From: Bacteroidales bacterium
GTDB taxonomy: Bacteria; Bacteroidota; Bacteroidia; Bacteroidales; Marinilabiliaceae
Reading direction: 5' to 3'
Assembly (NCBI GenBank): GCA_024401355.1
Contig: JAKSLF010000005.1
Coordinates: forward strand, 1-64,000
DNA length: 64,000 nucleotides
The notes beneath the pieces were generated by a model that saw only the letters and a program-made list of their open reading frames with translations, did no database searches and was not told the DNA's origin. A program made the translations under genes and the position numbers. Position 1 is the stretch's first letter; each line of letters starts with the position of its first letter. Shown piece by piece: positions 17,839 to 25,724 of the stretch.

Positions 17839-19047
17839 TTGAAAATCAAATTGTTCCACGTGGAACATTCATTATTAAATAGCGGACGAATTGGGTTGTA
17901 TATCCATGTTCCATTTTGCAAGTCGAAGTGTGCCTATTGTGACTTTTATAGAATAGTAGACCTTGGACTTGTGGATGGTTATGTAGAAGCGTTGAAAAGG
18001 GAGATGGATATATATAGTAGTAGTATTGATGGTAAGATTTCTACGATATATATAGGTGGAGGAACGCCTTCGATATTGAAAACGAAGAAAATTGGAGAAG
18101 TACTGAGAAATATTAATGAAAAATTTGATTGTAGCGAGATTGAGGAATTTACGGTAGAGTGTAATCCTGAAGACATTGATGAAAATCTCGCAAAAGCATT
18201 ATATGAAGGTGGAGTCAATAGAATAAGTCTTGGAGTGCAGAGTATGAATGACTCTATGCTAAGATTTTTGAATAGAAGACATAGTGGAAGAAAAATAAAT
18301 GAGGCAATAGAAATATTGAGGGCGGAAGGTTTTAGGAATATAAGTGTTGACATGATATTTGGACTTCCGAAAGTTGGAGACTTTTCTTTTAAGGAGGATG
18401 TGGATAAATTTATAGGACTTGGAGTGGAACATCTTTCGGCTTATTCATTATCGTATGAAGAAGGGAGTTGGTTGACTCGATTGGTAAATGAAGGAAAAGT
18501 GGAAAGACTTGACGATGATGAAGTGGCTGACCAGTATGCATATCTAACTATGAAAATGAAAGAAGCTGGGTATGATCATTATGAGATATCTAACTATTGT
18601 AAGAAAGGTTTTCATTCGAGACATAATAGTGATTGTTGGAAAAGAATTCCATATATAGGAATGGGTCCTGGATCATATTCTTTTGACGGAAAAAAAAGAT
18701 GGAACGACGTAGAAAACGTAAGAGAATATATAAAAATATTGAGTGACGAAAGTATGGTTATGAATGTGGACTATATGTATGATATGCAATTTATAGAGAA
18801 TATAGAAAATATAGATGAAAAGGATATATATAATGAAGTGGTGATGTTAGGTCTTAGAACCAATAAGGGTGTAAGATACAATGATATACCTAAAAAATAT
18901 ATACGATATTTTGATGATATTGTATCGATGACTATAAAAGATGGAATGGTGGAAAAGGTAAATGATGAATTGGAAGAAAAGTATTATAAGATACCTGAAG
19001 AAAAATTGTTTCTACTCGATATGATAACAGAAAAAATGATGTTATAG
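17839..19047 (+). CDS. hemW: HemW-like radical SAM protein (coproporphyrinogen III oxidase family)
   Basis: Up to 402 residues. The radical SAM motif is IHVPFCKSKCAYCDFYR (CxxxCxxC), followed by IYIGGGTPS and the HemW-typical EEFTVECNPEDID. HemW is thought to be a heme chaperone rather than a true oxidase. No ATG lies near the conserved start: candidate starts are TTG at 17839, TTG at 17851 and GTG at 17860, and a parS palindrome overlaps the region. The gene is markedly A- and G-rich on its coding strand (18 G+C in the 60 bases at 18001-18060), unlike genes after 25 kb. The last 6 bases overlap the convergent membrane-protein gene. Confidence 0.92.
   Translation: MKIKLFHVEHSLLNSGRIGLYIHVPFCKSKCAYCDFYRIVDLGLVDGYVEALKREMDIYSSSIDGKISTIYIGGGTPSILKTKKIGEVLRNINEKFDCSEIEEFTVECNPEDIDENLAKALYEGGVNRISLGVQSMNDSMLRFLNRRHSGRKINEAIEILRAEGFRNISVDMIFGLPKVGDFSFKEDVDKFIGLGVEHLSAYSLSYEEGSWLTRLVNEGKVERLDDDEVADQYAYLTMKMKEAGYDHYEISNYCKKGFHSRHNSDCWKRIPYIGMGPGSYSFDGKKRWNDVENVREYIKILSDESMVMNVDYMYDMQFIENIENIDEKDIYNEVVMLGLRTNKGVRYNDIPKKYIRYFDDIVSMTIKDGMVEKVNDELEEKYYKIPEEKLFLLDMITEKMML
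17852..17867. promoter_or_regulatory. parS-like centromere site (copy 3) at the 5' end of hemW
   Basis: Perfect 16-bp palindrome TGTTCCACGTGGAACA (core 17853-17866), right beside the inferred oriC. If hemW starts at the TTG at 17839 the site is inside its coding sequence (residues LFHVEH); if hemW starts later the site lies in its leader. Confidence 0.88.
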
Positions 19048-19920
19048 AATAAGTCGAAGAGCTCCAACTATACCTGGCACTACCCTATTAATAATCCATA
19101 TCATGATAGCAGCAACACCTCCCCAAATGCCAAGAAGAGAAGTTGCAACACTTCCCCTAATGCCCATGTCGACAATACCAGAAGAAGGAACAATAGTAAT
19201 GATCATGTAGTAGACCATTATAAGACCTACTATATTGATGTATGAAGGAATAAAATTGAGAGTTACCATAAGATACATCTGGTATGCAAAGACAAGATAG
19301 CGAAGAATATTGATAGAAGTTACCTTTATTAACTTTGATAAAGTCCATTCCTTGAAAATATCTTTTACCTTTTTGCTTATATATCGAGAAAATAAAAATG
19401 CGGTTATAAATATTATAATAAGGATAAAAACTTCAATAAAAAGAGTATTGTAATTGATGAGGTATGAATTTGTATTACTGCATATTGCAATACCAATGAG
19501 ACCCATAAAAATGATAACACCAGTTTGTATAACACTACCTAGAACAGATGAAATGGCAGAACCTTTTTTGTCGATGCTTTTACGAATTTTACCAATGTGT
19601 TCGCCTATTCCGACAGGAGTAGCTGAACTCATTGCAATACTTTCAGTAATTGTAAAAAGAGAACTGAGGAAAGAAGTGGAATGAAGTCGACTATTATCGA
19701 TAATACGCCATCGCCAAGTTTCGAGGATAACATTAATAATCATGAGGAAAAGTTCGGCAACAGCAATCCATATATTATTATATAGAAGGTTAAATCCTTG
19801 CCTTATAGAATTCCATTCATTATATCCATGCCAGAGAAAATATAATAGTCCAACGATGCCAAGCAGAATACTCAGCACCATCCAAAGATTATTGATAAAT
19901 GAATTATTTTTCTCCATCAT
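19042..19920 (-). CDS. YbhN/UPF0104-type integral membrane protein (lysylphosphatidylglycerol synthase TM domain)
   Basis: 292 residues with about seven or eight hydrophobic segments and short loops. The conserved patch ATPVGIGEHIGKIR and a later VPSSGIVDMGIRGSVATSLLG fit the LPG synthase transmembrane region/UPF0104 family, whose members are proposed lipid flippases or lipid-modifying proteins. There is no cytosolic aminoacyl transferase domain, so it is not a full MprF. The gene is opposite to hemW and overlaps its end by 6 bases. Its base composition is as AT-rich as that of hemW. Confidence 0.82.
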   Translation of the reverse strand: MMEKNNSFINNLWMVLSILLGIVGLLYFLWHGYNEWNSIRQGFNLLYNNIWIAVAELFLMIINVILETWRWRIIDNSRLHSTSFLSSLFTITESIAMSSATPVGIGEHIGKIRKSIDKKGSAISSVLGSVIQTGVIIFMGLIGIAICSNTNSYLINYNTLFIEVFILIIIFITAFLFSRYISKKVKDIFKEWTLSKLIKVTSINILRYLVFAYQMYLMVTLNFIPSYINIVGLIMVYYMIITIVPSSGIVDMGIRGSVATSLLGIWGGVAAIMIWIINRVVPGIVGALRLIL

Positions 19921-19986
19921 GGATGCAAAATAACAAAAAACAATTTATAAAATTAAATCATGAGCGATGCACTCGTAATAATTTTC

Positions 19987-19994
19987 TATATTTG
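19987..19994 (+). promoter_or_regulatory. Bacteroidetes -7 element for rsmA
   Basis: TATATTTG is a perfect TAnnTTTG, 18 bp upstream of the ATG at 20013. It helps decide the rsmA start, since an upstream in-frame ATG at 19899 would lie before the promoter. Confidence 0.6.
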
Positions 19995-20012
19995 CGATGT
20001 AATCATATATAT

Positions 20013-20831
20013 ATGGATAAGGTAAAAGCCAAGAAATATTTGGGTCAGCACTTTCTGACCGACCTATCTATTGCTCAGCGAATAGCAGATGCGATGACGA
20101 CCGAAAGGACGCAAAATGCTTTGGAAATAGGTCCGGGAATGGGTGTGCTCACACAGTTTCTCGACAAGCGTAATGATGTAAAACTAAGACTTGTAGAGAT
20201 AGATACAGAGTCAGTAGAATATCTACATGAGCATTTTAGCATAAAGTCAGAGGACATAATAGAAGCCGACTTCTTGAAAATGAAGCTCGACGAATTATTC
20301 CTTGATGCTGATGGTAAACCTCAGATATTCTCTGTTATAGGTAATTTTCCTTATAACATATCGAGCCAGATATTCTTCCATATACTTGACTATAAAGATC
20401 TTGTTCCACAGGTTGTATGTATGCTTCAGCGTGAAGTTGCAAAACGTCTTGCAAGTGGTCCGGGAAACAAAGATTATGGAATATTGAGTGTCTTTTTGCA
20501 GGCATATTATGATATAGAATATTTGTTTACGGTAGATGAAAACGTATTTAATCCACCACCAAAAGTGAAGAGTGGAGTAATACGTGTAGTACGTAATAAC
20601 GTAGATCATCTTGACTGCAATGAAAAGCTGTTCCGTATGGTAGTAAAAGCCACGTTCAACCAACGTCGAAAGACAATACGCAACAGCATACGTGCCATCA
20701 ATTTTGACCATGAAGCAATAAAGGATCATCCTTTTATGCAGCGACGTCCGGAGACATTGTCGGTAGCCGAATTTGTTGAATTGACAAATATGGTAGAAGC
20801 TAATCCAGCAAAAGAAAATAAAGAACAATAA
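20013..20831 (+). CDS. rsmA: 16S rRNA (adenine1518-N6/adenine1519-N6)-dimethyltransferase
   Basis: 272 residues from the ATG at 20013. RsmA/KsgA dimethylates two adenines in helix 45 of 16S rRNA late in 30S assembly. The N-terminus KKYLGQHFLTD is the family hallmark, followed by the SAM-binding EIGPGMGVLTQFL and the catalytic motif IGNFPYNISSQIFF. The C-terminus carries the helical domain with TFNQRRKTIRNSI. An in-frame ATG at 19899 would add 38 unconserved residues and precede the -7 element, so it is rejected. The next gene starts 14 bp downstream. Confidence 0.97.
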   Translation: MDKVKAKKYLGQHFLTDLSIAQRIADAMTTERTQNALEIGPGMGVLTQFLDKRNDVKLRLVEIDTESVEYLHEHFSIKSEDIIEADFLKMKLDELFLDADGKPQIFSVIGNFPYNISSQIFFHILDYKDLVPQVVCMLQREVAKRLASGPGNKDYGILSVFLQAYYDIEYLFTVDENVFNPPPKVKSGVIRVVRNNVDHLDCNEKLFRMVVKATFNQRRKTIRNSIRAINFDHEAIKDHPFMQRRPETLSVAEFVELTNMVEANPAKENKEQ

Positions 20832-20845
20832 AAGGAAGAAAAGCT

Positions 20846-21595
20846 TTGGACTTCAAGGAATTTCTCGACGAGAAGACTATTCTATATCAGACATCGGCAT
20901 TTATAGATGATGACCCGATAAGCATACCGCATCGTTTTTCGCGTAAGGAAGACATAGAAATTGCAGGAATGCTGGCTTCGACAATAGCATGGGGAAACCG
21001 TAAGGCAATATTGAAAAGCTGTGACATCATGATGGACATGCTTGACAACGATCCTTACAACTATATAATGGATGCCACAGAGGATGACCTTGCGATGCTT
21101 GAAAAATTTGTGTATCGAACATTCCAGAAGGAAGATCTTTCGGGTATGGTCAGGGGTTTGCGCCATATTTATAAAAATGGTGGACTTGAAACCTTGATGA
21201 CTCCGAAAGAAGGTGAAACTGTTCGTGAAGGAATAGCTCGTTATCGTGAGATGATGCTTCCGCACATAGAGCAGCGAACATATAAACACATAGCAGACGT
21301 AGCATCGGGTGCTGCTGGAAAAAGACTTAACATGTTTCTTAGATGGATGGTTAGACCATCGGATGAAGGAGTTGACTTTGGAATATGGAAAGGAATAAAA
21401 CCTTCGGATTTGATGCTTCCGCTCGATGTACATACGGCAAATACAAGTCGAGCATTTGGAATATTGAAACGTAAGCAGAACGACTGGAAAGCAGTTGAGG
21501 AAGTAACGTCGGTATTGCGTTCATATTGTCCTGAAGATCCTGTAAGATATGACTTTGCACTATTTGGCTTAGGTATATTTGAACACTTTGCTTAA
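20846..21595 (+). CDS. TIGR02757 family protein (function unknown)
   Basis: 249 residues from a TTG at 20846; no ATG lies in a suitable place. The protein begins MDFKEFLDEKTILYQTSAFI and contains the family-type segment DPISIPHRFSRKEDIEIAG and, later, SDLMLPLDVHTANTSRAFGIL and CPEDPVRYDFALFGLGIF. TIGR02757 proteins are widespread in Bacteroidetes and some other phyla and look distantly like helix-hairpin-helix DNA glycosylase-type helical folds (my inference), but no activity is known. It lies in an apparent operon between rsmA and trmN6 (gaps of 14 bp each), which points to an RNA-related or housekeeping role. Confidence 0.83.
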   Translation: MDFKEFLDEKTILYQTSAFIDDDPISIPHRFSRKEDIEIAGMLASTIAWGNRKAILKSCDIMMDMLDNDPYNYIMDATEDDLAMLEKFVYRTFQKEDLSGMVRGLRHIYKNGGLETLMTPKEGETVREGIARYREMMLPHIEQRTYKHIADVASGAAGKRLNMFLRWMVRPSDEGVDFGIWKGIKPSDLMLPLDVHTANTSRAFGILKRKQNDWKAVEEVTSVLRSYCPEDPVRYDFALFGLGIFEHFA

Positions 21596-21609
21596 TGAAG
21601 TCTTAAAGT

Positions 21610-22332
21610 ATGGCAAACTCTTATTTTCAGTTTAAGCAATTTACTGTCTATCAAGACAAAACAGCCATGAAAGTTGGTACTGACGGAGTATTACTTGGTG
21701 CATTGGCAGGGAATGAACTGAAGAGTGATGATGAGTTGAAAATGCTCGACATTGGTACAGGTACGGGTTTGGTATCGCTTATGCTTGCACAAAGATTTTC
21801 AAAGGCTCAGATAACGGCAGTAGAAATAGATAATCAAGCATCGGAACAAGCAACAGAAAATTTTGAAAAATCGCCTTTTGCTTCACGTTTGAGAGTAGTA
21901 AATAAAGATATTAGAGAAGCTAAATTCGATAGTCTTTTTGATGTAATAGTGTCAAATCCACCATATTTTGTAGATTCGCTTAAAGCGCCAGACCAGAAAA
22001 GGTCGATGGCCCGACATACCGACACATTATCATTTGAAGAACTTGCTATATCGGTCAGCAGGTTATTATCACCTGAGGGAAAAGCAGTCATAATAATACC
22101 TTATGATGCATCGCAAACACTTATAGAAGAATTTGGAAAGCATGGACTTAATAATATATCCTTGGTCAAAGTAAAGCCAAATGAAGTAAAAACGCCCAAA
22201 CGTTCTATAATAACATTTGGGCGTAATGACGAAAATGAAGTGTCAGAATCGGAAATAATCATTGAAAAATCGCCACGAGTCTATACTGACGAATTTTGTG
22301 AACTTGTATCTCCATTCTACTTAAAATTTTAA
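21610..22332 (+). CDS. trmN6: tRNA1(Val) (adenine37-N6)-methyltransferase
   Basis: 240 residues. The class I methyltransferase core has LDIGTGTGLVSLMLAQRF as SAM-binding loop and DVIVSNPPYFVDSL as the NPPY catalytic motif of N6-adenine methylation. The order FKQFTVYQDKTAMKVGTDGVLLGA near the N-terminus is typical of YfiC/TrmN6. The gene follows the TIGR02757 gene by 14 bp. Its last 12 bases overlap the end of the convergent GH43 gene. Confidence 0.93.
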   Translation: MANSYFQFKQFTVYQDKTAMKVGTDGVLLGALAGNELKSDDELKMLDIGTGTGLVSLMLAQRFSKAQITAVEIDNQASEQATENFEKSPFASRLRVVNKDIREAKFDSLFDVIVSNPPYFVDSLKAPDQKRSMARHTDTLSFEELAISVSRLLSPEGKAVIIIPYDASQTLIEEFGKHGLNNISLVKVKPNEVKTPKRSIITFGRNDENEVSESEIIIEKSPRVYTDEFCELVSPFYLKF

Positions 22333-23346
22333 TACTGGCCATTCATCATCCCAGCAAAGATCCTTTACAACAAGATGAGGTGTTCCATCTTCAAAGTCGT
22401 AGGCGTGTGACACGTAAATATCGTGTCCATCGATGGTATAAACTGAACAATGTCCTATAGCCTGCCACATTTTGCCATCACCTTCGACAACTATAGTTCC
22501 ACCACCTTTATCCATGCTTACACCATTTCTGTCGAGGTAAGGGCCTGTGACATTTTTTGAACGTCCGACAGCCACCTTATATGTACTTTCGCTACCACGG
22601 CAACAATAATCAAGCGACACAAAAAGATAATACCATCCGTTTTTCTTGAATATAAAAGGTGCCTCTATAGCACCGTCGCCAGGTTCTTCGGCATCGAGAA
22701 ATTCGCTACGTTGTCTGTGTGCTACACGATGCCATTCTTGAGGTTCGGCTATAGCACTTAGATTGTCGTTAAGCTTGACAAGCATAATGCCGTCCCAGAA
22801 TGAGCCGAAGACAAGCCACATTTTACCATCGTCACCAGCAACAATATTAGGGTCGATAGCATTCCACATATCACGTCCGGGTATAGACTGAATTATCGAA
22901 CCTTCGTCCTTCCATTGAGGGTTGGATAGTGTAGTAGTTGTCAGGTGTCCTATGAGTGAAGTATTCTTGCCAAAAGCTGAACTTGAATAATAAAGGTGCC
23001 ATTTTCCATCTTTGAAGAAAATGTCGGGTGCCCATAAATGCATAGATGCTCCTGGAAATTTTTCTTTAAGCCATTTAGGGAGTTCGTCGATGCATGGTTT
23101 TTTGTAAGTCCAGTTCTTAAGATCTTTAGACTCCATGACACTTACACCGTTTCCGGTAGCAAAAACATAGTATGTATCACCTTCCTTGGCCATTACAGGA
23201 TCGTGAGTAATAGGATTGTCAGTAACAAAGCCTTCTTTTGGTCCTCTATGTTCACTTTGACTATTTTCAGACTTGTCGTTACAGCCACATATAGAAGTTA
23301 ATGCAGCTAAGTAAAAAAAGCACTTATAACATTTCATCTTATTCAA
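22321..23346 (-). CDS. GH43-family glycoside hydrolase lipoprotein (arabinanase/arabinosidase-like)
   Basis: 341 residues. The N-terminal signal has the lipobox-like SICGC (Cys22), so it is probably a surface or periplasmic lipoprotein. The five-bladed propeller of GH43 is recognisable: NPITHDPVMAKEGDTYYVF with the catalytic-base Asp, AIDPNIVAGDDGKMWLVFGSFWDG with the pKa-modulating Asp, and EAPFIFKKNGWYYLF with the general-acid Glu. The pattern is closest to endo-1,5-alpha-L-arabinanases, so arabinan or arabinose side chains of plant cell wall are the likely substrate (inference). No other glycan-degradation genes adjoin it. Confidence 0.88.
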   Translation of the reverse strand: MNKMKCYKCFFYLAALTSICGCNDKSENSQSEHRGPKEGFVTDNPITHDPVMAKEGDTYYVFATGNGVSVMESKDLKNWTYKKPCIDELPKWLKEKFPGASMHLWAPDIFFKDGKWHLYYSSSAFGKNTSLIGHLTTTTLSNPQWKDEGSIIQSIPGRDMWNAIDPNIVAGDDGKMWLVFGSFWDGIMLVKLNDNLSAIAEPQEWHRVAHRQRSEFLDAEEPGDGAIEAPFIFKKNGWYYLFVSLDYCCRGSESTYKVAVGRSKNVTGPYLDRNGVSMDKGGGTIVVEGDGKMWQAIGHCSVYTIDGHDIYVSHAYDFEDGTPHLVVKDLCWDDEWPVLKF

Positions 23347-23470
23347 TATTTCTTGGTGTGCAATTTCGCATATAATCGTAGAAACGAAGTGGAAATAAAA
23401 TTTCTATGGGTGGACAATTATGCTTTTTATTAAAAAAAGTTCAATCTTACATTTTCACAATCATATCTAT

Positions 23471-23478
23471 TAATTTTG
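23471..23478 (+). promoter_or_regulatory. Bacteroidetes -7 element for the double-NBD ABC gene
   Basis: TAATTTTG fits TAnnTTTG, 27 bp before the ATG at 23505. No clear -33 element is seen. Confidence 0.5.
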
Positions 23479-23504
23479 CGTATTCATAAACTATATAGAG
23501 CACA

Positions 23505-24947
23505 ATGGCTAAGATAACTCTCCGCGACGCCGTACCGGGACATCCCGACTACCAGTTTCGCCAACCCATAAATATAGAAATACCTGATGGCAACAATATA
23601 GCAGTCATCGGACGTAACGGCTCAGGCAAGTCGATGTTTGTCGACATAATGCTCAGCAACATACTTTGTAGCAAGCCATCATACGTCTGCTTAAGTGAGA
23701 ATGGCGTTGAGCTGACTCGTGACAAAGTAAAGTATATGTCATTCCGCGACATATACCGCATGTCTGATGGTGGTGCAGTTTATTATCAGCAGCGTTGGAA
23801 TGCTACTGAAAACGAGGAGTCGCCTTTGGTTACTGAAATACTTGGCAAAGAGCGATGCAAGAATAATATACAGCTCATACGTGACCTCCACATTGAAGAT
23901 ATACTTAGCAAGCGTCTTATATTCCTTTCGAGTGGTGAATTGCGTAAGATGCAGATATTCCGCATACTATTGGCGCGTCCACGAGTGCTTGTTATCGACA
24001 ATCCATATATAGGTCTTGATGCCGAAAGCCGTGATGTAGTCAACGATCTTCTTGGCAATATATCTCGTAATGAAAAGATTCAGATTATACTTGTTCTTTC
24101 CAATCCAGCTGATATACCGGCATATATAGATAAGGTTATACCTATTCATGCAATGGATGTTTTGCCAGTTATGGAGAAAGAAGAATTTCTTGCCGACAAG
24201 GCTCTCCATGACAAGCTCTTCTCGATAGACTTCCCTGGCAATTTACCAAGTGCAGCACAGCGTGATGCTGAGAAGCCTTATGAGAATGCTGTCATTATGA
24301 ACAAAGTTCACATCCGCTACTTTACAAAGCAGATTTTGCGTGATCTTGACTGGACAGTACGTCGTGGCGAAAAATGGGCTCTTCTTGGACGTAATGGCTG
24401 TGGCAAGTCTACCCTACTCTCGCTTGTTTGTGGTGATAATCCACAGGCTTATGCCAACGACATAACGCTTTTCGATTGTCCTCGTGGAACTGGTGAATCA
24501 ATTTGGGAGATAAAGAGCCACATTGGCTATTTGTCGCCTGATATGCATACATATTATCAGCACGACATGCCATGTATTGACGTTGTTGCAACAGGATTTT
24601 TCGATACTGTAGGACTTCACCGTATGCCTAACGACGAGCAGCGACGCTTGGCACTCGAGTGGATGAAAGTATTTGGTGCCGACCACCTTGCCAACAAGTC
24701 ATTCGTAAAAATATCTTATGGTGAGCAACGCATAGTACTTCTTGCGCGTGTGTTTGTCAAGTCACCTTCATTGCTTATTCTTGATGAACCTTTGCATGGT
24801 CTTGATGTTGGCAAGAAAAAGCTGGCAAAAGATGTAATCGAAAAATATTGCTCTACACCCGATGTTACGCTCATCTATGTCACTCACTACCGTCACGAGA
24901 TACCTTCGATAGTCAATCTCGAGAAGACTCTTGTAAAGATAGAATAA
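23505..24947 (+). CDS. Double ABC ATPase of the ModF/PhrA type
   Basis: 480 residues with two ATP-binding cassettes and no membrane segment. The first has Walker A GRNGSGKSMFVD (about 37-48), signature LSSGELRKMQIF and a Walker B ending RVLVIDNPYIGLD, where Asn replaces the catalytic Glu. The second has Walker A GRNGCGKSTLLSL, signature ISYGEQRIVLLARV and Walker B SLLILDEPLHGLD with the Glu intact. Fused soluble cassettes of this kind are annotated ModF; in Escherichia coli the role is poorly defined. No permease gene is nearby, so transport is unlikely to be proven from context. Confidence 0.88.
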   Translation: MAKITLRDAVPGHPDYQFRQPINIEIPDGNNIAVIGRNGSGKSMFVDIMLSNILCSKPSYVCLSENGVELTRDKVKYMSFRDIYRMSDGGAVYYQQRWNATENEESPLVTEILGKERCKNNIQLIRDLHIEDILSKRLIFLSSGELRKMQIFRILLARPRVLVIDNPYIGLDAESRDVVNDLLGNISRNEKIQIILVLSNPADIPAYIDKVIPIHAMDVLPVMEKEEFLADKALHDKLFSIDFPGNLPSAAQRDAEKPYENAVIMNKVHIRYFTKQILRDLDWTVRRGEKWALLGRNGCGKSTLLSLVCGDNPQAYANDITLFDCPRGTGESIWEIKSHIGYLSPDMHTYYQHDMPCIDVVATGFFDTVGLHRMPNDEQRRLALEWMKVFGADHLANKSFVKISYGEQRIVLLARVFVKSPSLLILDEPLHGLDVGKKKLAKDVIEKYCSTPDVTLIYVTHYRHEIPSIVNLEKTLVKIE

Positions 24948-24972
24948 TAAATAATAACACGGCGTTACACAA

Positions 24973-25704
24973 ATGATAGCAATAATAAACATCATTATAG
25001 TCAACATCATTGTACTCCTTGCCTTGAGTTATTTCTGGAGTGGATGGAATTTTCGTGTCTTCAAGCCATGGTTGTGGCTCGAGGCCCGCAAGCGCAAGCA
25101 ACTTAATGGTGATATCGAAGCAGCTGAACGCCGTGCGCAGGACAAGAACCGCTTCTATGCACATTGGTTTGCCCTCGAGCAAATTGATGCCAATCATGTT
25201 CCGGGCATGGTGCTCATTGCCGGCAGTGAGGATGCTGATACGGCTATCTTGGTCAACCGTCATAGTCCAGACCGATCTTTGACGGTAATAGACCTTTTTG
25301 CTGATCGTGATGTAGAGATAGTACGTGAAAATTGTCAGGGTGAAGTGTCACGTCAACAGATTAACATCAAGGGTATCAACCTCGATTCGCTCAAAGCTTC
25401 GATAGGTAATGCCACTAATGTATCGTTTGTTAAGGGTCATCTTGCTGATGAGGTGAAGAATTTATCATCAAGCATTGCCTTTGCATCAATTGATACTGTC
25501 GATTATGACGAGCTGTCTTCAACGCTTTCTGTAGTTTATCCTCTTCTCTCTGAAGGTGGTATAATTATTGTGCACGACTACAATCATAATTGGGACACAG
25601 TGCGTCAGGCAGTTGACCATTTTGAAGCTTCAGTAGCTGAGCGTTTCCTTTGGTTGCCTGACATGTATGGTTCGGCAGTATTGGTAAAAAACAAGGCACG
25701 TTGA
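24973..25704 (+). CDS. Membrane-anchored TylF/MycF-like methyltransferase domain protein
   Basis: 243 residues. An N-terminal hydrophobic helix (IIIVNIIVLLALSYFW) is followed by a basic stretch, then a Rossmann-like domain: VPGMVLIAGSEDADTAILV resembles a SAM loop, SLTVIDLF the acidic strand, and SEGGIIIVHDYNHNWDTVRQAV the metal/SAM region typical of macrocin O-methyltransferases. The canonical GxGxG is weak (LIAGSED), so an inactive or divergent enzyme is possible. It lies 25 bp after the ABC gene and 20 bp before the BspA-like gene. Confidence 0.6.
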   Translation: MIAIINIIIVNIIVLLALSYFWSGWNFRVFKPWLWLEARKRKQLNGDIEAAERRAQDKNRFYAHWFALEQIDANHVPGMVLIAGSEDADTAILVNRHSPDRSLTVIDLFADRDVEIVRENCQGEVSRQQINIKGINLDSLKASIGNATNVSFVKGHLADEVKNLSSSIAFASIDTVDYDELSSTLSVVYPLLSEGGIIIVHDYNHNWDTVRQAVDHFEASVAERFLWLPDMYGSAVLVKNKAR

Positions 25705-25724
25705 TATTATTATAACCCACGATA

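Noticed and set aside
19899..20012. Upstream ATG start for rsmA
   Set aside because: It would lie before the perfect -7 element and add 38 residues that do not fit the family start at KKYLGQHFL.
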